Positions 42,861-55,600 of a stretch of DNA of 64,000 bases are shown here, piece after piece (the stretch's first letter is position 1; every line of letters starts with the position of its first letter). This stretch comes from Mimachlamys varia (taxonomy: Eukaryota; Mollusca; Bivalvia; Pectinida; Pectinidae). The notes under the pieces are model-generated. The model was given only the letters and a program-made list of their open reading frames with translations. It was not told the origin of the DNA and did no database searches. The DNA lies in NCBI GenBank assembly GCA_947623455.1, contig OX392543.1, forward strand, positions 15,064,757 through 15,128,756. The letters are read 5' to 3'. The position numbers and the translations under genes were made by a program.

Positions 42861-43393
42861 CTGACATAAGATAATATTTTTGGGAAAACTATTTCAAAAT
42901 CATTTTTCGCAATGGAATTATTGATGTTTTTTCTCGCATGTATGTAAACCATTTCATTAAGAGTTTACCTTATGTGGTTACATGAATGGCATGTTTGTAT
43001 AATGTAGACAAATTCTAAGCTTAATTCATGCATGTCTAATATTCAACATGTAAAGTTATTTTGTGTTTATTGATAAACATTTTACAATTACCAATCCATT
43101 ACTACATATGTGGAGTGTTTCAGTAAATGGTCACGCCCTCAATCTTGGTAAGATATCGTGGGAAACCTGTCTATACCCATTCAGTCTAGGTAGATTAGTA
43201 ATCTGTCTTAGGTCAGAAATAATTTAATACACTGTAACTTTGTCTAACACACATTTCTGTGAACATTTGTTTGTCTATAAATGTCGAAACTCCATCTATC
43301 TAATTGTATTTGAAATTGTTGATTTAATTTTCAATTTTAAATTGCATTATAAACGTGTTTTACAGATGCAATTAAACTGTGTTGGTAAATTTA
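42861..43393. other. Nothing recognised
   Basis: AT-rich sequence between the minisatellite and the next MITE, without gene signal. Confidence 0.5.
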
Positions 43394-43786
43394 TTAAAGG
43401 CCTAATATATGTAACTTCAGGGAAATTTTCGTGATTCTGAAAAATTCTGAAAAAAACATCCAGTTGATAACTATGCAAAAATAAGCCTAAAACGAAGTAA
43501 ACCTGAGCGGTAACTAACAAGAAACTCTTGACAAAAAAATCCAAAGAATTGAAAATAATTCAGGCGGGGCCCACTTCAACAACAAACCGAAGGTAGCAGA
43601 TGGTTCGAAATGGACGCGTGTTTACAAATAGCGTGTTACAACGGCTGCTGTACCAGTAACCACGAAGAATTCATCTTGAATATTGCTGATATCAGTTAAT
43701 CTTAACTAAATCTATAGATATGGTAAGTTCTTAGGCTTGATTTTCGCTTCAAGTTTTGCCGAAAGTTACGTATATTGGGCCTTTAA
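43394..43786. mobile_element. TTAA-flanked MITE, copy 3 (best preserved)
   Basis: TTAA|AGGCCTAATATATGTAACTT ... GTTACGTATATTGGGCCT|TTAA. Inverted ends of about 20 bp and TTAA on both sides, as expected for a piggyBac-type target site. No ORF. Confidence 0.82.
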
Positions 43787-44599
43787 AGACTTTATTCTGA
43801 TCTAAATGTAAATTTAATTTGCTGGCATGTGTATGATGTATAATTATATAAATGCATGTTGAGATTTATATTTACCTTACCTTAATTAGGATCATTAAGT
43901 CAAGCTTTTAATTGATTCTGTCAGTTTTAATGATTGCACATTTTTAGAATTATATGGATTACTTATAAAACTGCAGGTGGCAGGGCTCAGATCTAAAATA
44001 TATTTTCTTATTTGGTCTGAAAAAATATTGAAATAAAATACCTGTAAATGTCTCCAATAGATATACCTGCCACTTTTTTTTAGTTAAATAGGCTTCATGA
44101 TAAAAAGCTGATTTTTTTTTCGTAATAAACTACCTAACACATTATGATATTATATAAACTGTATTTGTTTCTTACAAATAGAAATGATACAAAAACATCT
44201 CAAATATAATTTATATCCATCAATCATCGGAGTTAAGGTAGACAGTCTAGCACAGGATTGAAATCCTCTAACAAAACAGAGTGCTAGTATTTCCTGAATA
44301 TTTTCTAACATGGCTTGGCTTGCCAATAGTTAGCACAAAATTCTATATTTACATGTATGAAAGAAACATACCCCAACATCCGAAGCATTAAATATTAACC
44401 CATTTAAATCATAAATGATTTTTTTCATTCAATATTTTTTTTTAAATTTGAAAAAAAAATGATGAAAATTATATTTACAGATTTAATATATTTTTATATT
44501 GTATATTTACTAATGCCACTATTCCATTTTGAAAATAAATGATTTTTTCCATTCAATACATTTTTTTTTTTCAAGGGCAAATTTATTTTCCAGTTGCTT
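43787..44599. other. Nothing recognised
   Basis: Strongly AT-rich with poly-A/T runs. No gene signal. Confidence 0.5.
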
Positions 44600-44777
44600 T
44601 AGATTTAGATTCTGGGTTGCAAGTTTGAATCCCACGTGGCACAGTTGCCAGCTGGGTACTGACAATAGGTTGGTGGATTTTCTCTGGGTACTCCAGTTTT
44701 CCTCCACCTCCAAAACCTGGCACGTCCTTAAATGATCCTGGCTGTAAATAGGACCGTAAAACAAAATAAAACAAATG
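44600..44777 (+). mobile_element. tRNA-derived SINE, family B, 5' truncated
   Basis: Starts at the B-box region (GGGTTGCAAGTTTGAATCCC), continues through GGTACTGACAATAGG and ends AAACAAAATAAAACAAA. The A-box end is missing. Confidence 0.8.
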
Positions 44778-45133
44778 TAGATTTTTTATATTGGATATTT
44801 ATCACTGCCATTATTTTAACTATGTACAGATACCTGATCTCAGGTTGATGTTATATGACAGGTAGAATTTGATTCAAGTTGTTGAAGTTGTTAAAGCATT
44901 TAAATTTTACACCTGACAATGGACACCTATGGTAGTGTTAATGTGTGTAGATATATCTACAACATTCAACCTTATAATTACACTCAGTCTTAACCGCTTG
45001 TTATGTGTATAAACAAAGCACAATATTACAAGGTCTGTTTGTTTTACAATGGGACATGTATGTATGTATAAATCAGACTTTGGTATAGCTAATCTGTACA
45101 GGTCCAACCTGCTAACATGACCAAATACAAGTA

Positions 45134-45588
45134 CAGTGGATTCCACTTAATATCATCCCTGTTAATATCACATTCCTCTTTATATCATGTTTTTCCAAAT
45201 TACCATTTTCCCCTCTATATATAATCTAGGTAATTTCTTTGGTTAATATAATTTATTTTGAGGTGAATTTCTCTTAATATCATGTTTTTAGCCAATCACA
45301 TTAAATATCCAGAAAATGATGTCATTTTCATTGATTTCAGATAAAACTTAATATTGCATAGAAAAATGAAAATAAAATAACAAAATAATGATTTTTTTAA
45401 GGAAATTATGTTACCTATAGATTGAAACATATCTTCATATATATATACATTGAATAGCATACTTTTAGTTATGGAGATTGGAAATGCACAAGATACAGTG
45501 GGAAAACATGTTTCTTTGAATATTACATTCCTGTTAATATCTTGTTTTTGTCTAACAAATGCAACATGATATAAAGAGGAGTGCACTG
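45134..45588. mobile_element. MITE with CAGTGnACTCC ends, second intact copy (reversed)
   Basis: TA|CAGTGGATTCCACTTAATAT ... AAAGAGGAGTGCACTG|TA. Same family as 36151-36603 in opposite orientation, TA on both sides. Confidence 0.88.
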
Positions 45589-45786
45589 TACAATAAAACA
45601 CGTATATAACAAACACACTTACAAAGAATTCATGGTTATAATATAGTGTTTTTCATTCTCTGTCAAGCATCCAGGCTGATCATTTGTAATTGTTATACCG
45701 TAATTTCACCGGTATAGTGCACACTTTTTTAGGGAAAATTGAAAGTGTCCTACTGAAATGTGTTTGTTTAATTAACCTTAATTGGT

Positions 45787-46033
45787 ATATATATATATAA
45801 ACTTTATTTATTTTACAACAATTATGAAACAAGTTATACAACTTATATTAATCACTCTTGTTGGCCCGGATATTAGCGCGCGAGGGGTCTTATTGCGGGA
45901 GGAAACCGGAGTACCCGGAGAAAACCCACGTAGTCGGGCAGGTGACCCCATACCTTTTCACATCCGGACGGAGAGTCGAACCCCGGCCGCCTTGGTGAAA
46001 GGCAAGTGCGCTATCCACTGCACCACCCGATCA
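45787..46033 (-). mobile_element. tRNA-derived SINE, family A, with 11-bp TSD
   Basis: Reverse orientation. Flanked by direct repeats CCTTAATTGGT at 45776-45786 and 46034-46044. The B-box region reads GGTTCGACTC on the minus strand. The head is complete. Confidence 0.9.
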
Positions 46034-46044
46034 CCTTAATTGGT

Positions 46045-47356
46045 GACTACCTGGTTGGTGCTATCACTCCATCTATACATTTTCTCCAGATTTTTCCCCC
46101 CTATTGTTGAACCCAAAAAAGTACCTGTGCACTATATGCGAGAAATTACAATACATGAAGCAGCTTATGCTTATATTTTGTGTCTACTGCACTGGTTTCT
46201 AGTTGCTGCAAGGTTGTGGCACATGTGCTGCAACCTTGCTGCAAACTTATCTTTCCATAAGGGATTACCAGTATATATATTACAAAATAAATAAGAGAAT
46301 ACCAAAGCGTCAACAAATCCATAATCCGAACTCAAAATTGATTATACCAGAGGCAAAATTAGTAATGAGAATATCTTTTCAAAGTTGCTTAATATAATCC
46401 TAGTGAGTGATACAGGCCCTCTGGGACTTTGATATTACCATAAAATTTCTGTGACTTTAATTAGCTTCATCTACACATCTGATCACTTCATCTGCATCTT
46501 TGAATACAGTGATAGACCTTTCTGATTGGTCAATATGGAATTATATAGGACCAATATATTTCATCACATGTGGTATATTAACATTTAGTAATATCTTCAC
46601 TGATGATATTGTAATGGCTGCAACATATATAGAAGGTTTTGGGGATTTAAAAGTCATGGTTGATTGACTTTAGAAATCTGAATAGGATGTAAATCTGTAC
46701 ATATAAAATTTGCATCTCATAGACAGTTCCGGAACGTAATTGTGTAATAAAAATCTCAAAATTAAAACATGCCTTCACATTTACATATCTTGTGTACCCT
46801 CAGGTAGAGTGGAATGTTACCTTTACTGTAGCTAAGTGATAGATGTTTCTGACTATATATATCTGACCTGACTGTACCTGAAAGTCTTTTACATATACCA
46901 GGGCATATTGTTACATATACCAGAAGCAATCGCTATGGACAACGACTGTGGAGGTCTGTCAGGAGTGTAGGTATATTACATAATAGCGAATTTTAAAGTA
47001 CACAATTTCAAATTTCAAAAATGTTTTATTGTAAGTCAAGCATGGCTTTTTAACCATAACAGACGCAAAGATTCCTCATAATAATTGATGTCAGACTTAA
47101 ATATTGTAGTATATTTACATTTGCTCTGCATTAATTGCCACTATATAACACTACCAAGGCCAGTTCTGTGTTATGAGAGCATAACACTGGACTGGTCATT
47201 ATGACGTCATTACGATTGTGACATCATAATCATAACGTTGGAAATAGCCGGCCGATACTGGCTGTTCGCTGTTCAATTTATTAAAAATCTACCTGAAATT
47301 TTCAGAACAAATGTAGAATATAAATATAAATTTATTATCAAACCAATGGAAATTGT
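46045..47356. other. Nothing recognised
   Basis: AT-rich intergenic sequence. A pearl-family-like end fragment is at about 46405-46430 (AGGCCCTCTGGGACTT). Self-complementary GACGTCATTACGATTGTGACATCA words at 47200-47230 precede the next hairpin. Confidence 0.45.
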
Positions 47357-47524
47357 AAATATAAGCATTAAACATCATTCTGTTCCGTGTTATGGTCCTA
47401 TAACTCGGAACTGGATTGCAGACAATCATAACAAGCTAAGGCACGTTATTCATTTTGTCTGCAATCCTGTTCAGTGTTAATAGGACCATAACACGGAACA
47501 GAATGCTGTTTAATGCTTAAATAT
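47357..47524. mobile_element. Long hairpin with ~50-bp arms
   Basis: Arms TAAGCATTAAACATCATTCTG / CAGAATGCTGTTTAATGCTTA continue through GTTCCGTGTTATGGTCCTAT and its complement. The centre holds a second inverted pair (GGATTGCAGACAA / TTGTCTGCAATCC). It looks like a foldback element. Confidence 0.85.
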
Positions 47525-47750
47525 ATTGCATACTGTAAAAATATTACTTAATCAATAGCTAATTTTAGGGATTTTCACGCTGAAAGAATTCCACTCAATT
47601 ATGATAGCGCTAAATTAGTTACAGTTTCTGTATTTTGCTTTCTTCTTGGTTGTATATGCTTAAATCTTTGTGCACCAAAGTAAGTAAGTTTACAGTATGT
47701 GCTAACTCATCAACGATAGACTTAGGTCATTTTTATATTCTGAAATAAGG

Positions 47751-48028
47751 GGCCGCAGTGGCTGAGTGGTTAAGGTGTCCCGACATTTTAGCACTAAAGC
47801 CCCCCACCTCTAGACTGCGGTGGCCGAGTGGTTAAGGTGTCCCAACATTCTATAATGATCACTAGCCCTTCACCTGTGGGCTGCGAGTTCAAATCCCAAT
47901 CCCAATTTGGGTAGTTGCCAGGTACTGATTTTTCTCCGGGTACTCCAGCTTTCCTCCACCTCCAAAACGAGGTGGCACGTCCCTAAATGACCCTGACTGT
48001 AATAGGACGCAAACAAAAATAAACCAAA
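47751..48028 (+). mobile_element. tRNA-derived SINE, family B, with duplicated head
   Basis: Two consecutive tRNA-like heads (GAGTGGTTAAGGTGTCCCGA and GAGTGGTTAAGGTGTCCCAA) precede one body and one AAACAAAAATAAACC tail. It is a dimeric-head form of the family. Confidence 0.85.
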
Positions 48029-48246
48029 TTATTCTGAAATAAAAAACAAATATTTTTATAATTATCATCTATTGCATCAATATTATATGCACCTGGTAGA
48101 TGTCAGATGGTAGAATGGCACACTGGTGATACACTTGTCTTTCACCAAGGTCACTTGCCGACCTTGTGGGTTTTTTGTATTTTTTCGGGGCACCTCAGTT
48201 TCTTCTCAATGTTAAAACCCTTAAGCATGCTTCATTCCATGCAAAC

Positions 48247-48419
48247 ATATAAGAAATAATTTGTCTTTTTTGTTGTTTACAGGTGTGTAAACTGAGTTTT
48301 TCTACAGATATTTTAAATGACACACGTCAGCGCGTTGTGTTGAAATATCTGTAGAAAAAATCAGTTTACACCCCAGTAAACAACAAAAAAGACAAATTAT
48401 TTCTTATATTTACATTTTG
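48247..48419. mobile_element. Long hairpin with ~70-bp arms
   Basis: Arms ATATAAGAAATAATTTGTCT ... TTTTTCTACAGATATTT and their reverse complement surround a ~25-bp centre (AAATGACACACGTCAGCGCG). Foldback-type element. Confidence 0.88.
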
Positions 48420-49604
48420 ACACTTAAAAAATTGATTTACACAACTTATAAAAGTAACACTTGTCATTTATTGAACGTTTGACACACTGACGGAACAGCC
48501 GACAACTGATGGAATACGGTACCAAGACAGCTGATTCTAATTTGGCGGGAAAGGTTGTCAACTTCAAGAAGTAAACAGAATATAGTCCAGATTAACATTA
48601 TTTGTTACCGTTAGAAATTGAAGATATTCTATTTTTCATTATTATATTGCTATCATTTGCTTATTAAAGTTTTAAAAAATCAAGTTCATCCAAAGTTTGA
48701 ATCAAAGGTAAAAAATTAACAATGCACATTCACAATAATAGCAGAAGTGTGATAGTGGTCCGGCTTGTATTCCTACGCGCTTGACTAACGTTTACCAAAG
48801 TGTAAACGTCAAAATCATTGGTAGTTACCATATAGATAATACACACCGGAAATGTAAATATTAAGAACTATTAAAATAAGTTTGATTATATGTTTTACAA
48901 TTGATGTAAAATGAATAAAGTTCATATGCATGTCTGTATAAGCATTGAAATGTCTTGGTAAAGGTCTTTATGGTTGATATAAATGACAAAGCTTTGCAGG
49001 CAAGTGTCTACTAATGTCATTTATAGTAACCATAGAGACCATTAATCAAGATACTTAAAAAACTGAAACAGCCAATAAGACGGTATCTCATGCACCATCA
49101 ACTTTTCAATGCCAAAATATTTACATTATAATCGTCAAGCACCAGGTGTCATTCATTCTCTCTTAAAATTGCTTTTACAGCTAATTAGTACTCCTTTGAC
49201 CTTTGATGGTTACTGGGAGGGGGGGTTGATTCAATTATAAATGAGGATGTGTGAACTTTCCATTTCTTGATAGTAACATCCCTGTTGCTCCAACCTATGG
49301 TGTTTATACACGTCACAGTTGATTCGATATTCTAGGGCTTGCTGTAGGTATCGTGATTTTCGTGATTGATGTCAACTGCTGACAAACAAACTAACAACAC
49401 AAGGATTCGAGAGATGGAGGTTTATCAGTTTAGTTTTATGGTCTCCATCTTGTCTCATTGAGAAATATTCTGTATATTTGAGTGATATGAAGATGGACAT
49501 TTTTGAGTATGCTCATTAGTGTGTTTACTTGTTGTGATCGACAATGATACTCGGTTCTCATTTTGAGAACTTGATGTTTACTTGGATATGTGACAAAGAT
49601 TTAC
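48420..49604. other. Upstream region of ALS2
   Basis: Contains the presumed ALS2 promoter, but no core element can be named. No other gene is seen. Confidence 0.5.
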
Positions 49605-49656
49605 ATGGCGGATGTCTTCAATGAAGCAGAAGACGCTTACTCTTCCGGAACATCTG
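49605..49656 (+). CDS. ALS2: Likely ALS2 first coding exon (join unresolved)
   Basis: ATG in an ACATGG context encodes MADVFNEAEDAYSSGTS, followed by a good donor CTG|GTATCT at 49656 (phase 1). The next exon needs phase 2 input, so a direct join is off by one base. A weaker donor CTT|GTACTA at 49669 would fit the phase. A missing micro-exon or a sequence error are other possibilities. Confidence 0.55.
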
Positions 49657-52600
49657 GTATCTTTCTCTTGTACTATAACAAGGGTCTCATTGAGGATCTT
49701 TTTTTTTCGTAATTTGTCCCTAATTTAATCAAATTTGAGTTTGTTGATGTTTTTTTTTATCTGTACTTAATCTTATTGATTCTTGCTCTAATCCTCTTCA
49801 CATTAACATATACATGGTGTTGCTGGTGGATCAATACTCCATCAATACAATATGTTCATTTCATTTTCTGCTTTATGTTTTTTAGTGAAAAGGAAAAAGA
49901 TGGCGTCCTGAGCGTTTGGCAGGGTTTCCAAGGAAGCGTCGAGTTGGTGTCCTTCCCGGTATTGTCCAGGAAACAGGTGAAGAGAGTGGCACTAGGGGCG
50001 AGTCACTCTGTGTTCCTGACGAGCGATCGGGAGGTGTTCTCCTGTGGGAAGAATAACCATGGACAGCTGGGGATCGGAAACCTGGACACCGAGTACGCCT
50101 TCGACCCGATCCTGGTAACAGCACTAGATGGTAGGTCTACTTCAATAGGCTTCTTTGGTTCTGTTAACTTCTTAACCTATGACTCCTGAAGATATGTAAT
50201 GAACTACATTTGTATTCCAACTGTTCACTGGAAGAGTTCAAATGTGTCATCAGGGGACTTGATGGAGTTTATGGCACTATGGGAGAGTTCATCGTCGGAA
50301 AACGGTAAACTTCTCTGATGTTTGCATCCCGTGGGCTAAAATGATAAGAAACCCTCGTTTTCGTACTAAAATAGAAGCCAATCATATCGATGGTTTCATC
50401 CGTGACTACATACAGCCGGGACATCAAGCCGGGGTATCCCGTTTCATTTTTAACACCGCATGTCAACAAAACCTGTCGATTGTAATTAAAATATAAGGTC
50501 CTGTTATACGGCGATTGATATCAGCGTCATACCTACAGAAATATGCTGGCCGTGGTCACGGTAAAATCATCCGACAGAGTATCACGAGAAACGACTATTC
50601 TGATTGGTTGAAATCTCCGAATAAACTTCTATTCGGGGAAATGAAGGTTTATACCGATTCTGGCCCACGGGATGCAAACGTCAGAGAAGTGTACCGTGGG
50701 TTTCCGACGATGGGGATAGTTGAGAGTGAAGATGCCGATAAAACAAAAAACAAAACAAAAATAGGGAACACCAAAATGTCAACAAAATCATAACTCAGAC
50801 TTAATATCAATAGAATTAGGAAAAAATATTACCATAGAAAATTTTGAAACAGAGAACCATGGAAAAGGTTGACATTGAAGTCGAAAGTTTTCAACTTCAC
50901 ACTCAATGGGACACAACATTTTTAATTCAGATTGAACAAAAAGTCAGATTAATAGATTACATACAGATAGTTTTCATTAGAAACAAAGTAAATGATAAAC
51001 AGATTGTTATAATACACAGCTTTAGAAAAACCAAGCAGATTTACAAATACTTATTAGGGTTATTTTCTCATCTGATTTTCCAGAAATATAAATTTTTAAC
51101 CAGAGTCAATTAAGCCCCATTATAAAGCCCCCACTCCCCACTTTTTGTGGGTTATGGTCTCTTCTTCAAGAACCAAGGCTTCTGAATTCTGATGTCACAC
51201 CATCCTGGACACTCTTGATGATTCTATCAGTATATTTCAGTAATGAAATGGCAAAATATAGAAGTGTTTATGTTTCATTGGATATAACTAACATTTAAGC
51301 ATTGGTGACAATTTTTTTCAGTTTCATTGGGATATGAAAATTTTTTTATTTGCAAACTATGAATCTGCATTATTAGCGGATTCTTAAAAAGTTTGCAAGC
51401 AAAAGTTTTTTCATAAACCTATGAAGCTAAAAAATTAATTGACGTTGACGCTTATAATTCAATTTTGAAACTTATTGTAGAATTTTTAACATGCTTATGT
51501 ACAATTTGACTGATCTAACAACAGATTCTTTTTTAACAAATCAGTACGCAAAGTTAATTGCTGTATTGTGATGTCACATTTTTTGCCCCATTTTTGGATT
51601 TTTTTTCATAGAGGTATGAAAAAAAACCTCAACCAATCAGAAAACCACATTCTGCATACAATCAATTGAAAATTAATCTTATAAGCGTAAGTTTCAAATT
51701 GCTTGTATTTCATAATATAAGGTAGGTAAAAGTTTGGATTTTAATGGCATTTGTTGCTGCTGATTGGGTAAGAGAAACAATAACTATAAATATGTAATAC
51801 AAGTAATTATTGTATTGTTATTTTGTCATATATTGCTCTTTATCTGTTTTTACCTGAAATAAATTTGGATTTCTAGGGCGTGATGTGGTAGAGGTTGCTT
51901 GTGGATTCAACCATTGTGCTGTTGTAACTAAGGATGGCAGCGCCCTCTGTTGGGGAGACTCAAAACAGGGACAATGTGGATTGCAGCAGGACAGAGTTCT
52001 GTCCCCTTATCCAGTTGTCATCAAACAGGAATCTAGCAGCACATGTGAACATGGAGTCCAAGCTGAAGCAGACAACATACAATTCACAAAAGTGGCTTGT
52101 GGTGCAACTCATACCCTAGGTTTGTCTGTTGACTCGGAATTGTGGGTATGGGGAAGTGGACCGGGGTTAGGGATAGAGGGAGCCACTGGTGTCATACCGC
52201 CGACCCTAATAGAAACGTTGTTGGGGAGGAATATCATCAGTATCTGTTGTGGTGAGAATCACAGTATTGTGTTGGTAGAGAAGAGTGTGATAGGGGAAAG
52301 TGACAGAGATAAACGACAGAGTACTTCATCAATCGTCGAGTTAAAGGCGCACAAGTTTTACCCTTCAACCTGCGCAAAATGTCAGGCGGAAATCTATACT
52401 TACATGGAAACAAGTGATACATGCATAATAAGTAATGAACACAGCTGCGAACACACCCAGCCAATCACTGGGGATGTTACAGAGGGCGGCACTTCTAACA
52501 GCCAATCAGCAGACAAGTTACTTGACAATGTAGCATCAGAGCATATTGACGACAAACCACAAGATGATGGTGAGAATGATGTGAACAAACAGATTGAAAC

Positions 52601-55600
52601 TGAAAGTGATGATTTGACTTCACAAAAGACAGAAAAAGAACACATTTCTACAGAGAAAGAAAACTTAGATAACAATACAGTGACAGAAAGTAAAGAAACG
52701 TCCAAAAGTGATCCCGATCCTGCTGGTGATGAAGTTTTCTCTGCCAGTAAAGGAGAAGATTCAGTACCACAAACAATAACTGATGATCAGCTGGCCCAAG
52801 GTCAACAGGTCAAGGATGACCTTGAGGATCCAGCAGGTGATTCCAAATCTCCTAACAAAGATCCTGTCAGTACTGAAGACAAGGATTCAAATTCCAAAGA
52901 CTTGACAACTTCAGATCCGACTCAGCAACCATTTAATGATCCTTTACAGGTGTCAGCTGCTGAAGCAACTGAGGAGAAAGGAAGCAATGCTCACGCTGTT
53001 GGTAGATCCAAGAGTTTCATGGATGGAAATGAAGCTCTGGAGTTCCTGTCCAAGCAGTATGAGGATAAGGATCTCGCTGAGATACGCCCGAAGACCGTCG
53101 AGCAGCGGTCCACATTCGGTCACTTGTGGTCAGCTTTGCCCTCGAGTCCTAATGCAGTTCTGATGCAGATGTCTGCTGTACAGCAACAGGTACTTATCAA
53201 CTCATCCGCCCCTGAAATTTTTTATTGAACTATTCCACCCTTTCAATTTGAAGAGTCTAAATGTGTTTTCAGTGGTCAACATTAAGTTGCATGTAAACGA
53301 TCAATATTAAATGTCTGTAGCAAGAGTACTGTACAGTTGCTTTTATTCGTTGGGGACTTAATTTTGCTATATTCACAGTCAAATGCAATTCAGCAAAATT
53401 AAATACATGTACCAGTGAAATATAACACCCTGAGAGAGAACAAATAATCCCGGCAGAGTGTGAAATTTTATACCCGTGAATTAGTAAGAAAAACATAAAA
53501 TTTTCTCCCTGTGAAATTAAACAACTATATAAATAAATAATATGTTGCTTTTCTTACAGAAATTATCAAGAAATGTGTACGCATACACTATTTCTATCAA
53601 TGAACTAGTTTGTCATCTATAAACTGGTTACTCCTCAGGATATGGATATTGTTAAAGTGGAATTTTGCATGGTGTAGAAATTATTTTTTATTATTTTTCT
53701 AGCATAAAATATCTGCGAATATATTCCCACATGAACATATTCAATAATACTCAAACTCTACCGTGTATACAAGTATTAAAGGTACACGGTGCAAAACAGC
53801 ATAACTGAAAATTTCCACATCACAAACAGCTTGGAGGCTGACTAAGCGATAAATTCCACTTGCGAATATATTAGCTTTTACAGTATCTGGAATGAAGTCA
53901 ATTTTGGTTTTCGATTTTAATCAATTTCATGTGATTTTCATGTTGATTTCATCCAAAAAAGAATTTGTTTGAATAACTATTATACATGATAAGATTTGCT
54001 TTGAGTTAAATTGATGTTGTATTTTCCAAACTGTTAGGTATCATCAATGACCAGTAAGGCCATCTCCACGGTAACAGACAAACTGCCTTTTGCATCCAAT
54101 CAGGCTAGTAAAGACCCGGTCAGTTGGGACCTTGGAGACGTCAAGTTTGATGCTGAGGCTGAAAAAACTAATTTGGAGAGTGGACATGATTTGTCAGAGT
54201 CCATAAGCTCCTTAGATGACCAGAACTCAAGTATGTCTTCGCCAAGCACAGAAGATGAACAGATGTCCGAAAATACCTCACCCCAAATGGCAGAGTCTAG
54301 TTTTATAGAGAGGATCAATGAGCACACTCCTCTTGTAGATTCTAGTATAGAAGATTTACGAGAAGGGGAGACAATCCAAGAAAGAAAGTCAATGTCTGTT
54401 CGAACTTTACAAGTCAAAGAGGACCAAATGAACAAAAGAGCATCTATCCTAGGTAAGCTTAGTGACTGCATGATGGCTGAGGTAAAATATACGACAAGTG
54501 TACCATTCTGAAACCCTTGCTACCTGTATCTTCAGTTATTTCCTTAAATTATCTCAGCTTTTTCATAATTTGATACAAGTTACAGATGATTTGAGAAATA
54601 TAAAATCCAAGTTTATAACTGTTTTTATATCATTTCACAATAATTTTATTCACAGTCTAAGAATTCAATTTCCAATACTGCCAAAAGGATGAGTCAGCTG
54701 TCTTTGTGAAAGATGATATACCATCTCTTATGTTTCACCAGGATAGCTGGAGTTATTCCCCCTGTTAGATACAAACGTGCATTTGGTCCTCTGTCTAACC
54801 ATGTAGGTTTTATATGGATGCTCTGGTTAATCCTAATCTAGATTAAGATTAAGGATTAATTATTAAAACCTTTGTCTGGGCCAAATGATAGATCAAATAG
54901 ATAATTGGGTGAAATAATATAGAAAGTATATACATACATGCATATAAAAACAGGTAGATCTCATAACTATAAGATTGCATCTTCCAATATATAAGCACAG
55001 GTTCCAAACAAACAAATTTTAGTTATTACTTAAAATAGATATAAGGGCAAAGAAGTAATAATGACGGAGCACAGACAAACAAATTTGTCAAATTTTCAGG
55101 ACGATCTGCCCTTTTGTTGAGACAGGAACATGGTAACATATGTTTACCTGGGTAATCCGTAATTGTCTGAAAAATTTATTAAGCTTTTTCAAAGCAGCTG
55201 TATTGACAAGTGATAACAATTTGATTGCTTTAGGTTCCAAGCCTGACCTAGTTGTTCCTTCCAAGGAGGTTATCCTAGACACAGAGGTGTGGTCCTGGGG
55301 ACGGAATTTCCGGGGACAATTGGGGATCGGAGATTCAATAGACAGGTAACTAAAATGGAACTTCATTGGACAATTAGGGATTGGAGATTCAATAGACAGG
55401 TAACTAAATATGGAACTTCCGGGGACAATTAGGGATTGGAGATTCTATAGACAGGTAACTATACATGGAACTTCCGGGGGCAATTAGGGATCGGAGATTC
55501 AAAAGACAGGTAACTATACATGGAACTTCCGGGGACAATTAGGGATTGGAGATTCAAAAGACAGGTAACTATACATGGAACTTCCGGGGACAATTAGGGA

